Origin: Symsagittifera roscoffensis
Lineage: Eukaryota; Xenacoelomorpha; Acoela; Convolutidae
Reading direction: 5' to 3'
Assembly (NCBI RefSeq): GCF_963678635.1
Contig: NC_087065.1
Span: 55,456,397-55,520,396 of the forward strand
Length of the DNA: 64,000 nucleotides
Every line of letters begins with the position of its first letter. Positions within the stretch are counted from its first letter, which is position 1. Shown piece after piece: positions 43,316 to 55,271 of the stretch. The translations under genes and the position numbers were made by a program. The notes under the pieces are model-generated. The model was given only the letters and a program-made list of their open reading frames with translations, had not been told where the DNA came from and made no database searches.

Positions 43316-45947
43316 TTTTCAAATTGAGCATAAACCGGGGGCTAAAATTGGTTTGGCGGACTATCTATCACGTCATCCAAGTAGAGAAGCAACGCCAATT
43401 AGTACGCATGATAATATGTTTACGGTGGCAAAGATCAACCTAATTCGCACTGCGCTTGGCTTTAATACATTCAAGGGACCTAATACATCCAAGGGACCTA
43501 ATACATCCAAGGGACCAATTTGTACAGCGAATAAGAAGCATTCTATAAATAGACTGGAAGTTTCGTCACAAAACGATTCGGTAGAGGGCGGAAAAACATG
43601 TAAGCGGAAATCAACCAATCAGATTCAAACACGTGGTTTAAGTCGACGGCTACGCGAAATACGCACTGGATTAGTTGGGGCTATTATTCAATCAGAACAC
43701 AGTTGTTCAAAATTATCTGAATCCAATTTTCAAAATCAATTTTTCTTTACATCCAGCCCTCAAATTTTTAAATCACATATTAATATGGACCGCAGCATGC
43801 GCAAATGGCAGAAATTTCTTAAACAACATCCAAGCCTAAATAGTAGTAGCGACGAAATCGAAGAATTGCCCCCAAATGTATCACTAGAAGCCATTACCAA
43901 AGAGACAAGATCAATACGCACAAATACAACTCTCTCGTTACCCTCGGAATTCAAAAGAGAAACAGTACCACCAGTGGACCCAAACCTTGTATGTATGTCA
44001 ATTATCCCGCGAAATTGTAAGATCGTTAACAAAACTACTTCATTACCTGACCTGTTTAACTTAAAATTCATAGAATCAAATTATGTATCGGACCCCCAAC
44101 TGAGCGCTATTCGCGATCTTATTGTTACACAAGATCCTGAAATTCATGAAAAAGTTACTCAAATGAGCCGTTATCATGCTCAATTCGTCAATGATTTCTC
44201 AGTGAAGGAAAATGTAGTTTGGATGGATGATAAATTAGCAATTCCAATTAACCTCCAGTCAGCAATTAATAACCGAATCCACGCGTACCATCACGGGAAT
44301 TCAAATATGTTCGATGCCGCAAAGGATGTCTGGTATCCCTACATCTACCGTTCAATAGCTTCCATTGCCGAAGGGTGCCCTGAATGTACTGCAGCTGATA
44401 AGAACTTAAAGACGTTAATAAATAAAAATCAACTGGGATCTGTACCGGAACCAAAAGAACCAAATGAATCTGTCCAATTAGATTTTTGGGGCCCCATCAA
44501 TTACTTAAATGAATCCTCAAAATATGTACTAGTGGCGGTCGACCGGTTCTCTCGTTGGCCATCGGCAATGGTCTGTGGAAATAATCGATCAGACAAAATA
44601 TTGAAATTCTTGAAGAGTTATATATCAAACCACGGGGTGCCACGGAAAATCCACATTGATCAGGGAACTAGTTTCATGTCGAACGCGGTCAAAGCTTTTT
44701 GTAATGGGGAAGGCATTGAAATCATTAAATCACCAGTAAACGACCATCGGGCAACCGGGTGCGTCGAGCGTACCATTGGAAGTCTTAAGAATTCTATCCT
44801 TACCTTCGCTCACGAAAAAAATCCTGAACCCTTGGAGAAAATGGTCGAACGGGCCCTTGGTGCTCTCAGATTCTCAAAAAACTCAACACTTAAAATTTCG
44901 CCTCTTGAAGTTCATCATGGTAGAGAAGCAAACACAGTTTTACGGAATCTTACTAAAAAACCATCGCTGCAAAATCTGGATTGGTCACGGGTTATAAAAA
45001 CAAAAAATGCTTGTTTAGATACCACTGATCCTAATGTGCAAGACATGCCCCATACAGCCGACACAAACTGGAGTGTAAGATCAGATCTCGCCTACGATAT
45101 TAAAAACAGGACCCATGCACGACGCCTTACTGTAGACCAATCCGAAAATCAAGACGACGAACCGTCGATACGTAGAAGTGCGAATCCCACAGGACAACCG
45201 GGACCATCCGGATCGTTGTTTCAGCGCACTGGAAACAAAAACCTAAAAAGGTATAGACAAATTCATTCTAAAATTAGATCTGAGAGTACACATACACTAA
45301 CGTTAGATAATGGGGTTCTGCTTAGGAAATCGGGAGTGGCCACGAAGCCCATACCAAAGAAATCCAAAACTGCAGCCAAATCCGTGGTACCGGTACCATT
45401 GAGAGAAGTGAAAAAACGAGCAACTCAAACAACATTACCACCGCCGACTCCGCGCGAAGTAAAGGAACGATTGACCAAGCGAATTGCGGAAAAGAAACGG
45501 GAGAGGACCGGGCGCCGATTCGAAGAAACCGACTCTGAATCAGAGGATAGCGAGGACCTACCGATTATCTCGGTAAAACGTACCAAACAGCAAGTAACTA
45601 CCACCCCTGAGGCACGTATAGAACGTTCAGCAACAGCACTACCAGAGGCCGAAGTTGAAACTGACCAGGACACCATTCCGGCACAAGGCGGCGAGTTGGA
45701 TCATCAAAATCCAGGGGAGCAAGGAACGACAAATCCAGGGGACCCGACAAAACCGATCACCATCAGCAAGAAAAAGGGAGCCTCGTCCAAGAAAGCAAGG
45801 CTGGTCTCATACAGCAGCCAGGAAGAGAGCCAGGACGAGACATCATCCACGACGTCTAGAAAAAGCGGGCGAAAAAGAACGGCGGTCACCAAAATGGGGG
45901 GCGTAATGATTGACTTCATCAATCAAAACAAGGAAGGAAACAATTGA
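43316..45947 (+). CDS. Ty3/Gypsy integrase with long charged C-terminal extension
   Basis: The first ATG of the frame is 43353, but homology starts upstream (IEHKPGAKIGLADYLSRHP), so it belongs to the polyprotein. It contains the His-Cys zinc domain (HAYHHGNSN...GCPEC), then the core with QLDFWGP (Asp 44481), HIDQGTSF (Asp 44658) and GCVERTIG (Glu 44766), all three catalytic residues present. After about codon 600 come some 260 residues of low-complexity, alternating basic and acidic sequence (EETDSESEDSEDLP, SRKSGRKRTA) with no chromodomain visible. A ninefold TAATACATCCAAGGGACC-like triplication lies near 43467-43515. It would integrate the cDNA. Confidence 0.9.
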
Positions 45948-46224
45948 TCGTTAAAACTTAGAAACTTCGTTAAACTGTTCTAACCCAGGGAGAGGGTGAG
46001 TCATTAGTGGCTTAAAACTCAATCGCTATCACTGACCAGTGATCCTTTAGTTGTTAAAAAAAGTCGTCATTATTAAATTCTGAATTGTATCCTGAATTGT
46101 AACATGAAGCTAGTAATTCTTTTCAACCATCTATGATCAATCAACGATCTATTTTCAACCATCTATATCAGTCATTAAAGTCAACCAGCGAAATCATTTC
46201 TACTTAACTAAAGTTTTCATTATC

Positions 46225-46234
46225 GAAGGAGAAG
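46225..46234 (+). promoter_or_regulatory. Polypurine tract of the Ty3/Gypsy element
   Basis: GAAGGAGAAG immediately precedes the 3' LTR. Confidence 0.7.
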
Positions 46235-46450
46235 TGTTGTATTGAGTAATTTAGTTCATTTCCGAAGCTGTCAATCAAATGTTCACTCTTGGTGCTAGAC
46301 TAATTGATTAGCAGGTGTTTGTCCTTGGAACAGTCTGTCACCCTTGGATACTGTTTCTAACCACTCTCTATGCTAACTTTGTTAGATTAAGTTGACTGTA
46401 TTTTATCTCGGAATTAACAATTGCTCGACGATCGTTTTACCTTCTCGACA
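46235..46450 (+). repeat. 3' LTR of the Ty3/Gypsy element
   Basis: 216 bp, one base different from the 5' LTR by eye. Followed by TATG. Confidence 0.95.
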
Positions 46451-47085
46451 TATGTAAACTCCGAGTTTTTTTTGTAAAAAAATTTGGCCTTAACCGCTGC
46501 TGCTGGGGAGCTTTAAATAATCCAATTTCTCTGATTGAAATCAAATTTTTTATTTGAGAGACTAGTTTTCGGGAGAAGAAAAAGTTTCAAAACACGGTCA
46601 AAAATCGAAATGTTTATTTTTCAGAGGACACTGAAAATTTGGTGTAAGAAAAATTTTAATTTAGCCGCTTTCTCACTGGAGCTTCTCACAACAAAGTTTA
46701 TCAATTGAACCTAGGAACTCAGATTTGAGAGAGAATAATTCTTGAGAATTTAAAACGTTAAAAATTTTTTCAAAAGCGATCCAAAAATTAACAAATTGGC
46801 TTTTCTGGGGTCGATTATTCTGGAAAAAAAAAATGAGCATAGCCCTTCGTGCCGAGGATATTGCCGCTGCCCGTGCTTTTGGTTAAATCTTAAACCTGAA
46901 AGTTTAGTTGGCAGTTTCCTAGGAAAAGAATTTTACAGAAAACGGGGTCGAAATGTTCTCCCGCACTTTTTTTTGCAGTTCGCAGGCTGTACAAAGTGGG
47001 ATTTTTACCTCTCATCCTCTATTTTAAGGCCAACAGTGAATAATTAAGATATTGATTTCATTCTACTTTTACAAAGAATCTCCCT
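46451..47085. other. Gene-free AT-rich stretch
   Basis: No domain or terminal repeats are recognised. The open frame at 46796-47047 lacks protein-like features. Confidence 0.45.
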
Positions 47086-48375
47086 AAAGCTGACCCTCAG
47101 CACGGTTTTTGTCCACTACACTCCACCGCTACAACTCTCGAATTTTTTTATCAGCAACAATTAAAATTCAAAAACAACAACCTGAAAAAACTGCTGACTA
47201 CCATAGATCTATTCAAAGCATTCAACGTGGTCTGCCATGGCAGAATACTGAATCTCATTCTAGGCACCACTGGCCAGCCAGATAGTTTAACTAAATGGCT
47301 CGCAAATTTTTATTTAAAAAATTGAAAATAATTGTCTGAACATAGTACATGGATTTTTACAAGTAGATTGCTCAAATTTTCCTCTATAAAAGGCTCTGTA
47401 AGTCATTTTATATTGCATAATAAAGAAATTAACTCCTAAGGATATAATGTGACAAACACTAATGCCAGTCTCTGAGCACCCCAAACTTTTGGTGTTTTTT
47501 TAACCTTCACTAAGCTTTGCCGAACACTGCAAACGCACAACAAGCAAAGCCATGCGCAGGATAATTTTCCTGAAGGCACTGTTTGGTTTAAACTGGAGTC
47601 AGTCAAAGAAGTTTTTAATTATTTAAGTTACAAAATTTTAATCAGAAGAATCTTGGACGACGCTTGTCAGCTTGGTCTCACGCTGTGAGTGATAAGTATA
47701 TAAAAAAGCAACTAATGCTAAATGAAGCTCTGTGAATAGTGACTGGGCTTAGAAAGATGAGCGCCCTTGATCACCTTGCATACAGAGTGCGAACTACGTA
47801 AGGTCAAAATTCACCACAAGCTCCACGCCTCACAATTCGTCCTCAGGACTTACTTGCCAGTAATTCCCCTCCATTTTTACTATACTCACACTCGACCGTG
47901 CCGCCAGTAACGCGTGAACTTCTTAAACTCTTAAAAAGAGGAATTTGAGCAAGTTTTATTAGAAGCAAATGAGTTTGACACTTTTCTAATTTTAACCATC
48001 TAAAAAAATCGAAAACAGCAATTTTAAAACACATTTAAAGAGTATACAGATAAATCGAGTGCAGAAAGCCTTAGACAAAGTCCCGCGCCCAAATTTCTCC
48101 ACTTAAGACCCCCAGAAGTTTCAAAAACTGAACGGACCCTCTCACATTTGAGTAGGCGCACCCTGGTCTAAATAAGAGCAGGATACAGCTCCTACCGAAA
48201 CATTTATAAGAAAAAAATTGACCCAATTAGAATTGTCCCTCCTAACTGTCTCTTCCGTCTTGCTCCCCACACTGCATTACACTTATTTAACTGCCCATAA
48301 AACAGAGCAATTCTGACACCATTAGACTTTTGGTTTCGGCCGACGGGCTAATAACAACAACGAGACGCAAAAAAA
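47086..48375 (+). mobile_element. Jockey-like LINE relic (RT and 3' end)
   Basis: Frame 47098-47325 reads QHGFCPLHSTATTLEF and LLTTIDLFKAFNVVCHGRIL, the QHGFRPxHSTxTAL and DLSKAFDTVxH blocks of LINE reverse transcriptases. Further on are HPKLLGVFFN and AFGLNWSQSKEVFL-like text (near 47480-47620), matching the region after RT, then TPLDFWFRPTG near 48320 and a short (AAC)n tail at about 48350. The FADD-box region is not recognisable. The element is 5' truncated and full of stops. Confidence 0.75.
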
Positions 48376-49686
48376 TGTGAAATTATTATGGAGTTAACCT
48401 AAAGATACCATTTCCAATTTGACTTTCTAATCATTTACGAGAAAAAAATTCAGTACGCGATTGCAAACCTTTGCTTATTGCAAGCTAAAAACCAAACACC
48501 ATGATTTTCAATAATACTTTTGCGTCTGTTCGAATCAAAAAACCCAATTTTTGGAAAGACACTGCTTGAAAAGCGTCAAGGTGAAAAAAATAGAATTTGA
48601 AAATTACAACGGAAAATCTGCCGACCGAATTTACGAAAATCTCAAATTGGAAAAAATAACATTTTTTTATTCCACGTAATGAAAAAAAAAGTACTACACG
48701 ATGAACTAAGAAATTGTTTTGTTTTTGGATTTTCAAGTGTCAGCAGAATTGAAAACGAAAAGTTTTGATTAGTCTAGTTCCCCATTTACAAGTCAGTTGC
48801 TCTCGCCAGTGAAGTAAGCATAATCACTGATGAATTTTGCAGAAAAACATTTGCACATTCAGAGCAAAGTATGCGAAACTGGATCCATTCGTACAATTAT
48901 TATATCAGAAACACCGTTTGTACTTATCCTAACAGAATCATGGTTCAAAAATTGATGTTCCGACTATTGCAAATGTGGAGGAATTTTTTGTCTCACGGTG
49001 TATTTTCGTTTTGTATCGTTTTCTTTTAAAGTTTTTTCATCCAAATCAGGTGCTGCATATATTCATCGGATTAGATAGCGTGAGATATCATTTTAAAACT
49101 CTTTCAGTCGTATTTCTAGCAATTTCTAAAAAAAATTTTGGAACGTTTTTCCGGTGTTCGAAGTTTCGTAGGTTTTTTAATGATTGTGCATGGAACATTA
49201 TGTGCTATTTGCTCAGCAACCGGCTATCAATGTTGCAATTTGGATTTTTTTTCTCAAATATTTTCTTTTAAATCAGTTAAAAGGGTCGACGTTTCAGTGA
49301 ATGTTGTTGTTGTACATCAGTCAAAAGAGTAGAATGTTGGTCAAATATTGTAAGCCTGTTCAACTTAAACTCAAAAACTGCTTAAACTTCGAATTAAATT
49401 ACAAAAAGTATGTCATAATCATTGATGAGTTTTTAGTACAATGCATTCACTCGTTAAAACCAAACTGACTGCAAAACTATGTCCATTCGTAGATTTGTTC
49501 CAATAAGAACACCACTTGTGCTACTATAATTTTTTAAAAAAGATTAATGTTCTAACCAAAAATAGCGAAAAAGTATCGAAAGCTTCATTCGGCGCTTCCT
49601 TGTCATTCAATTTTCTTTTAATCAAAAAGTTTGTTTTGCAAAAATCATTAAACTCTAAAAAATAGTTTGATGTTCTTTTTTCGTAA
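48376..49686. other. Gene-free; diverged dispersed repeats
   Basis: The segment near 48820-48960 (GATGAATTTTGCAGAAAAAC ... CCATTCGTACA) recurs in degraded form near 49420-49560. No coding domain is visible. Confidence 0.5.
49185..49390. repeat. Dispersed repeat, copy near 49.2 kb
   Basis: TGTGCTATTTGCTCAGCAAC followed by CGGCTATCAATGTTGCAATT also occurs at about 50680-50890 and, more briefly, at about 53596-53640. A short inverse piece (GCCGGCTACTGTGCAAGTGG) is at 50893. Non-coding. Confidence 0.65.
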
Positions 49687-50573
49687 ACGGCCGGGTTGAC
49701 CTCCATACACCGAAAATGCTGATCATACAATTCCATACAACAAAAATCATTATCATACAAATCCATACATCAAGTAAATGGAGAAAATGCTTGTCATACA
49801 ATTTTCATACATTTTCGAAAAACAATAGAAATAAAATTAAACCATTTCTGCGGCTTTTTGAGAACAGTTAAACAGACTGGTGACAAAAAAAAACTGATTT
49901 AAAATATTTTTTTTAAAAAAAATGCTTTCCATACAATTTCCACATATGAAAAATTGCCCCAAATTTTTTTTTCAACCTCAAATCGAATTTTGTACGCAAG
50001 CAAACATTTTCCGATTTTTTTTTGCATGCAAAATTTAATACGTAGTCCTGGATACGATAATACTGGCTCTTTTTTCTTTTCATTTAAAATTTTTTTTCAA
50101 AAACGCTGAAAATTCCTATTTCTTTTGTATGGCGTGTTTATGTATGCCTTGATCAATGTCTGATATTTTGAAAATTCAAAAATTTAAAATAATCGTCACT
50201 GAAAAATTTTGCCAAAAATTAAAAGTTTGTTACTTCTGTTATATCATTTGTGAAAGACATCAGGAAGACAATTCAGGTCGTTTTTTATGCATAGTAACTG
50301 TAAGACCGTCCAACCTTTGGTGCTTTGAGTAACCAAGGTCTTTGTCACTTGTGTTCGGTTGCAAACACAACCCAAAATTTTTCAGAAAATAATTTTATGA
50401 ACGAAAAACAACTTTTTGGTTTATGGAGAAAATACCTATCATACAATTTCCATTTATAGGAAAATGCTTATCATTGAGTTTTCATACAATTTTCTGTACG
50501 TATGGAATTGTATGAAAAGAAATTTCCCATTTATGAGAATTGTTGATAAGCATTTTTGGTCAACCCGGGCGAT
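49687..50573. mobile_element. MITE with GGCCGGGTTGACC ends
   Basis: The left end has CGGCCGGGTTGACC and AAAATGCTGATCATAC; the right end is the inverse, GATAAGCATTTTTGGTCAACCCGGGC. The subterminal regions are filled with CATACAATTTCCATAC motifs. About 885 bp, with no ORF and no clear target duplication. Confidence 0.7.
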
Positions 50574-50649
50574 TATGCTTAGGTTACTAGCGTTCTACTA
50601 CATCAGGTAGTTTGCTCATCGCATCACGCACAAACTTGTCCCTTTTTCT

Positions 50650-50890
50650 TGTGTTTCTTCAATGAATTTTGCCAAAATTTTCTGTGCTAGTTGCTCAAAA
50701 GACGGCTATCCTTGTTCCAATTTGTGTTTATTTTTCATAACAATCATTTTAATTTAGTTAACAGGAGCGAAATATCAGTGAAGGTTGTTATTGCAGCCCA
50801 GACAACTGAGAGCAACTTTGAAAAATGTATACAGCCTGTGCAATTTAAAGTCTGTCTGCTCCACGTTCAAAGCATAAATTCAAACTAGAA
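50650..50890. repeat. Dispersed repeat, copy near 50.7 kb
   Basis: Degraded copy of the 49185-49390 repeat, sharing TGTGCTAGTTGCTCAAAAGA, CGGCTATC, ATATCAGTGAAGGTTGTT and CAGCCTGTGCAA-type text in the same order. Confidence 0.6.
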
Positions 50891-50935
50891 TAGCCGGCTA
50901 CTGTGCAAGTGGCACAGAATGTTCCGACCATAGTC

Positions 50936-52517
50936 TTGAAAAATTTACCAAAATATTGTCGTTTTTTTTTGCGGCGTGGTGCGAGGAAAGGAGCTGAACA
51001 AAAAACTGGAGATTAGGTATATTCGACAGTCATAGTAGAATAAACAAATTGAAAAACAAGTTTTTCAGAAAAGTTACTTGAAAAATTAAAAAAATAATAA
51101 TTTTTTCCCTAATTTTTTCCAAAAAGGCGCTATTTTATTCATTCAAAGTAAACTAACATTACTAAAGTTTAACTAAGTTTTTACATTTTAACTTAAGTTA
51201 TTCTAAGCAGTTAAAATAATACTGCTCGCTTGCTTTATTCGCTCGAAATCAGACGAGAAATCAAAATCTTCAAACCGGTTTTTCTCAACACTGGTAAATT
51301 TTTTTGAATTGTTTTCAATGTGGTTCAATTTGCGATTTTAGGGGCTTTATTATGATATGTCATCCAAACCCAGTCCGATGATTATTTGCGGTACTTGATT
51401 TTATGTGGAAAACAAAAAGAAAAAAAATAAAACTCACATGAATACAAAATTCCTCCCCATTTTCAATAGTCGGAAAAAAAGAGTACATGGTTATTATTTT
51501 GTACGTAAAATATAAACTGTCTGAAAATAAGTTTGACTGAGTTTTTTGAATAATGCTGCGTTTTCAGCTTTCTTACAACGGGAAAATCTTTTCTTGTTTT
51601 TTTTTGTTTTGTTCTAAATAATGACGTTTGGGAACATTTCAGAAAAATTAGGCCTCCTTTCAATTAAAACTTTAGGTCTTCAAATCAATATTTCGGGAAG
51701 TCGAGTAGAGCTGTATAACTGCAACTGGTAATGTATATTTCGAGAAAAAGGTAAACAGCATCAGATGAAGGTTTTTCGTAAAAGAAATATTTCAACAGTA
51801 TATAGTTTCCGAAAAATCATCTTTTAGTTAATGAGATGAACTTATAAAAAATAATTTAAATAATTGCCCAGAAAGTGGAAAAATTTACTCATTACATGTT
51901 TTTAGGTTTTAGTAGTTTTTGTTTGGGTAGATTATTCTCTCTTCGTTCTAAAATGTCATTTCTTCCACTTTGTAAACAACTTGTATTTTTGAATTTTAAG
52001 CTTGTCAACTCATTTTGTAAAGCCAAAAAGCATGCAATTTTTACACAAAACTTCATATATATAAATCAAGTTTTAGAGTTGTTCTTGAGTAAAGTTGATT
52101 TTTGAAAAGATTTAGAGTATTTAAATGAGAAATCAAATAATAAGTTGATTGTTATGATCAACTTATTAACTGATTTCTTCTTTGAAAACTTTTAAACATT
52201 TTCAAAAAACAACTTTACTTTAGAACAACTATGAATCATTTAAAAAAAAAACTTTAATTCTTTTTATTCTTCAACCAAAGAGTTTTTGGGACAGTCTTGT
52301 TTGCTTTTTGCTTCGACTACTCTCGTAGGTTGTAAAGGAGCTAGGGATTACAGGTTGCTTTTTAATTTTGACTACTACAAGGAAAGCTGGAATGGAGTCA
52401 AGTGGGGTCAAATTTTCCGTCTGGTATCATAGTAAAGTCCTATAAGTCGTGATTTGGTTTCCTAATAAAATTTTTCAAAACGTCGACATGTTAAGAAAAA
52501 TTGATCGGAATATTTTT
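50936..52517. other. Gene-free AT-rich stretch
   Basis: No domain, terminal repeat or RNA gene recognised. Small open frames only. Confidence 0.45.
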
Positions 52518-52819
52518 GTAATCAGTTTTGAGGTAATTTTTTTCAAGGAGGTATGTAAATATCTAAAAATCATGATCGTTTTAACTTACCCTTTTAGAGT
52601 ACTGCTATACAACCATCAAGTGATACAGCTGTTATGACATAGTAATTAAGTACCCGCCAAAAGCGGTGTAGCGTTTGACCGACCATCGTTTTCTTCGTTA
52701 GCGTTTTTTCGAACGATCAGACCTTGTTAACTCAATTTATCTTTTAACTCCGTTTTTGATTAACATTAACTATTCGGATAGCATGGCGGAATTCGAAGAA
52801 TAAGATATCGCTCGCCGAA

Positions 52820-53083
52820 GTGCTGCAATGCATAGCTCGAGGGAGACGCTTCAGGGAGAAGAAGAGGGGGCACAGAAGAGGTCAAACTGTTTTTCCATAT
52901 CAAGAAAACGGATGGAAAACTTTGCGAAAATTAAACCAGCTTAGAGGAAGTTTGTCTCTTCACTTAAAGGATGTGTTTGTAACTTTTCCAGCTTTAAGAG
53001 ACCAAAACTTTTATGAGACTAACGCCAATCACGCTGTTATTGAAGCTTCTGTAAGCGCCTCCGGAGCACAAAAAAATCAATGA
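52820..53083 (+). CDS. ORF in left arm of the palindrome, unknown product
   Basis: 87 codons from MLQCIARGRRF to SGAQKNQ. The frame is open upstream of the ATG (RNSKNKISLAEVLQ), so the start is uncertain and it may be an exon-like fragment. It is basic, with an Arg/Lys cluster at residues 8-20. Compared with the right-arm copy there are nine base differences by eye, seven changing a residue, so it does not look under strong purifying selection. A matching GATATC(A/G)CTCGCCGAA start with an ISLAE-LQ peptide occurs in the degraded element at 55.6 kb. Function unknown. Confidence 0.4.
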   Translation: MLQCIARGRRFREKKRGHRRGQTVFPYQENGWKTLRKLNQLRGSLSLHLKDVFVTFPALRDQNFYETNANHAVIEASVSASGAQKNQ

Positions 53084-53424
53084 ATGAAAACAAAGGAAAA
53101 AAATTTAAAAATTTCATTTTTAAAATATTTTTTTTTGTGGAACAAGTTGTCGGAACTTTTTGTGCTAATTAAGAAGCAACTAGCTGTTCTTTTCATATAG
53201 CCTATCAGATTGAGATTCTAGATAAAAATGCATTTCTTATTCGCAAAAAGTTTTCGTTTATGCTCTAAGCAGTTTAATGTTTCTCAGCACAAACTATACA
53301 AGTTAAGCACCAAAATCAGCACTTTTGATGGAATTTAATCATTTTTGCAACAAAAAAAAGAAATTACCATTTTTCACTTCGTTTCCACTAAAGTTTTCGA
53401 TTTTGTATTTGCTTTTTTGAGGCA

Positions 53425-54011
53425 TATTTTTTGTATTTGCATATATGTGTGTGCGCGTGTGTTTGTATCTATAATTGATTAAAAGAAAATCAAAAAGAAC
53501 AAAATGTTTTTTTTTCCGGAAAATCGAAAAATAATCTTATATATATTTTTGTTCTTTTTGATTTTCTTTTAATCAATTATTTTGGTCAGGTCATTCTGTG
53601 CTACTTGCACAGCTACCGGCTCTCTTTGTTTCATTTATATCTGGACTCAATGTTTGAATTTTAATTTGCAATTTAATTTACAAGATCTATCAGATATAGG
53701 TTTTATCTAACTCCATTTTGTTGTATACGCTAATTACAAGCAAAAAAAATATGGAGCTTTTGTTGGATATACAATAATATATATGCTGATAAAATCTGGA
53801 GCAAAAAAACTCTATTTCGAATTTCATCCATAGTTTGTAATAAAAAGTTTTGAATTGTTGCGCGAGCTTTCCTTTGTATTTTTCAAAAACATCGTTGAGC
53901 AAAACTTTCTGATATAGAACGTTTATAATGAGACAGGTTGTAAGAAATGAACAATTGCCATCGTTTTTTGCAAATTGCTGTTACTTTGTCATTCAAAAAG
54001 TTTTTAAAGTT
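53425..54011. other. Spacer between palindrome arms
   Basis: Holds a nested inverted repeat of about 34 bases (ATAATTGATTAAAAGAAAAT at about 53470 and its complement to 53580), a GTGTGTGCGCGTGTG run, and a trace of the 49.2-kb dispersed repeat at about 53596. Confidence 0.75.
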
Positions 54012-54353
54012 TGCCTCAAAAAAGCAAATACAAAATCAAAAACTTTAGTGGAAACGAAGTGAAAAATGGTAATTTCTTTTTTTTTGTTGCAAAAATGATT
54101 AAATTCCATCAAAAGTGCTGATTTTGGTGCTTAACTTTTATAGTTTGTGCTGAGAAACATTAAACTGCTTAGAGCATAAACGAAAACTTTTTGCGAATAA
54201 GAAATGCATTTTTATTTAGAATCTCAATCTGATAGGCTAAATGACAAGAACAGCTAGTGGCTTCTTAATTAGCACAAAAAGTTCCGACAACTTGTTCCAC
54301 AAAAAAAATTATTTTAAAAATAAAATTTTTAAATTTTTTTCCTTTGTTTTGAT

Positions 54354-54617
54354 TCATTGATTTTTTTGTGCTCCGGAGGCGCTTTCAGAAGCTTCAATAA
54401 CAGTGTGATTGGCGTTAGTCTCATAAAAGTTTTTGTCTCTTAAAGCTGGAAAAGTTACAAACACATCCTTTAAGTCAAGAGACAAACTTCCTCTAAGCTG
54501 GTTTAATTTTCGCAAAGTTTTCCATCCGTTTTCTTGATATTGAAAAACAGTTTGACCTCTTCTGTCCCCCCTCTTCTTCACTCTGAAGCGTCTCCCTCGA
54601 GCTATACATTGCAGCAC
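54354..54617 (-). CDS. ORF in right arm of the palindrome, unknown product
   Basis: The inverted counterpart of 52820-53083, also 87 codons without a stop, with changes such as REKKRGH to RVKKRGD and NHAV to NHTV. Both arms keep the frame open, but the replacement-rich differences argue for recent duplication rather than conserved function. Confidence 0.4.
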   Translation of the reverse strand: MLQCIARGRRFRVKKRGDRRGQTVFQYQENGWKTLRKLNQLRGSLSLDLKDVFVTFPALRDKNFYETNANHTVIEASESASGAQKNQ

Positions 54618-54917
54618 TTCGGCGAGCGATATCTTATTCTTCGAATTCCGCCATGCTATCCGAATAGTTAACGTTAATCTAAAACGGAGTTAAAAGATAA
54701 ATTGAAATAACAAGGTCTGATCGTTCGAAAAAACGCTAACGAAGAAAACGATGGTCTGTCAAACGCTACATCGCTTTTGGCGGTTACTTAATTACTATGT
54801 CATAACAGCTGTATCACTTGATGGTTTTATAGCAGTACTGTAAAAGGGTAAGTTAAAACGATCATGATTTTTAGATATTTACATTCCTTTAAAAATTACC
54901 TCAATACTGATTACCTA

Positions 54918-55271
54918 AATAATTCATTTTCATTGGTGGGTAAGAACAAAAAAAAGTTTCGTGAATGTTATAAGTCAAAAGAAATAGGTTCAGGACCAAA
55001 GATGGTGATAGAAGGAACTAAATTAACTTCATAACTAGCGCCTACAAGAAACATTGTTGAATTGTAACACGCAAAACCTGTAACAAGCAACATTGTTAAT
55101 GATAAAAGGACCAGTAAGTAGGACGGGTTTTCGACTGAATGTCAAAATTAATCAGCATCGATTGTGCGTAATGGTACACCAAGATTCATTAAAAAACAAG
55201 TTGTTATAACTACATGCAGGTAAAAGCACTTATAACTTCAAGATATCTGGGTTGTTTTAATAGAACAAAAT
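54918..55271. other. Short gene-free stretch
   Basis: Nothing recognised. It lies between the palindrome and the degraded element that starts at 55272. Confidence 0.4.

Larger units (their letters stand above)
40201..46450 (+). mobile_element. Young full-length Ty3/Gypsy retrotransposon
   Basis: The 216-bp LTRs at 40201-40416 and 46235-46450 differ by eye at one base (A at 40347 versus T at 46381). Flanking TATG (40197-40200 and 46451-46454) is a 4-bp target duplication. The order is gag, protease, RT, RNase H, integrase, the Gypsy order, with no envelope gene. The coding region is split by two frame changes (near 40634 and 43310) and a TGA (42491), surprising for so young an insertion. These may be real lesions, a programmed shift or assembly errors. 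Confidence 0.95.
52518..54917. mobile_element. 2.4-kb palindromic (fold-back) element
   Basis: Two arms of about 905 bp (52518-53424 and 54012-54917) are inverted copies with few differences, separated by about 587 bp. The outer ends read TGTAATCAG(T)TTTGAGGTAA. Each arm carries the subterminal block CAGCTGTTATGACATAGTAA, and each an 87-codon ORF reading outward to inward. A related single copy of the outer block is at 58000-58196. No transposase is seen, so it would depend on other elements. Confidence 0.85.

Noticed and set aside
43353-45947. An envelope gene or chromodomain in the Gypsy 3' region
   Set aside because: The frame after integrase is low-complexity and charged, with no signal peptide, membrane segment or chromodomain pattern.
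52820-53083. The palindrome ORF as a conserved host gene
   Set aside because: It is duplicated only with the repeat, and most differences between arms change the protein, so no evidence of selection.
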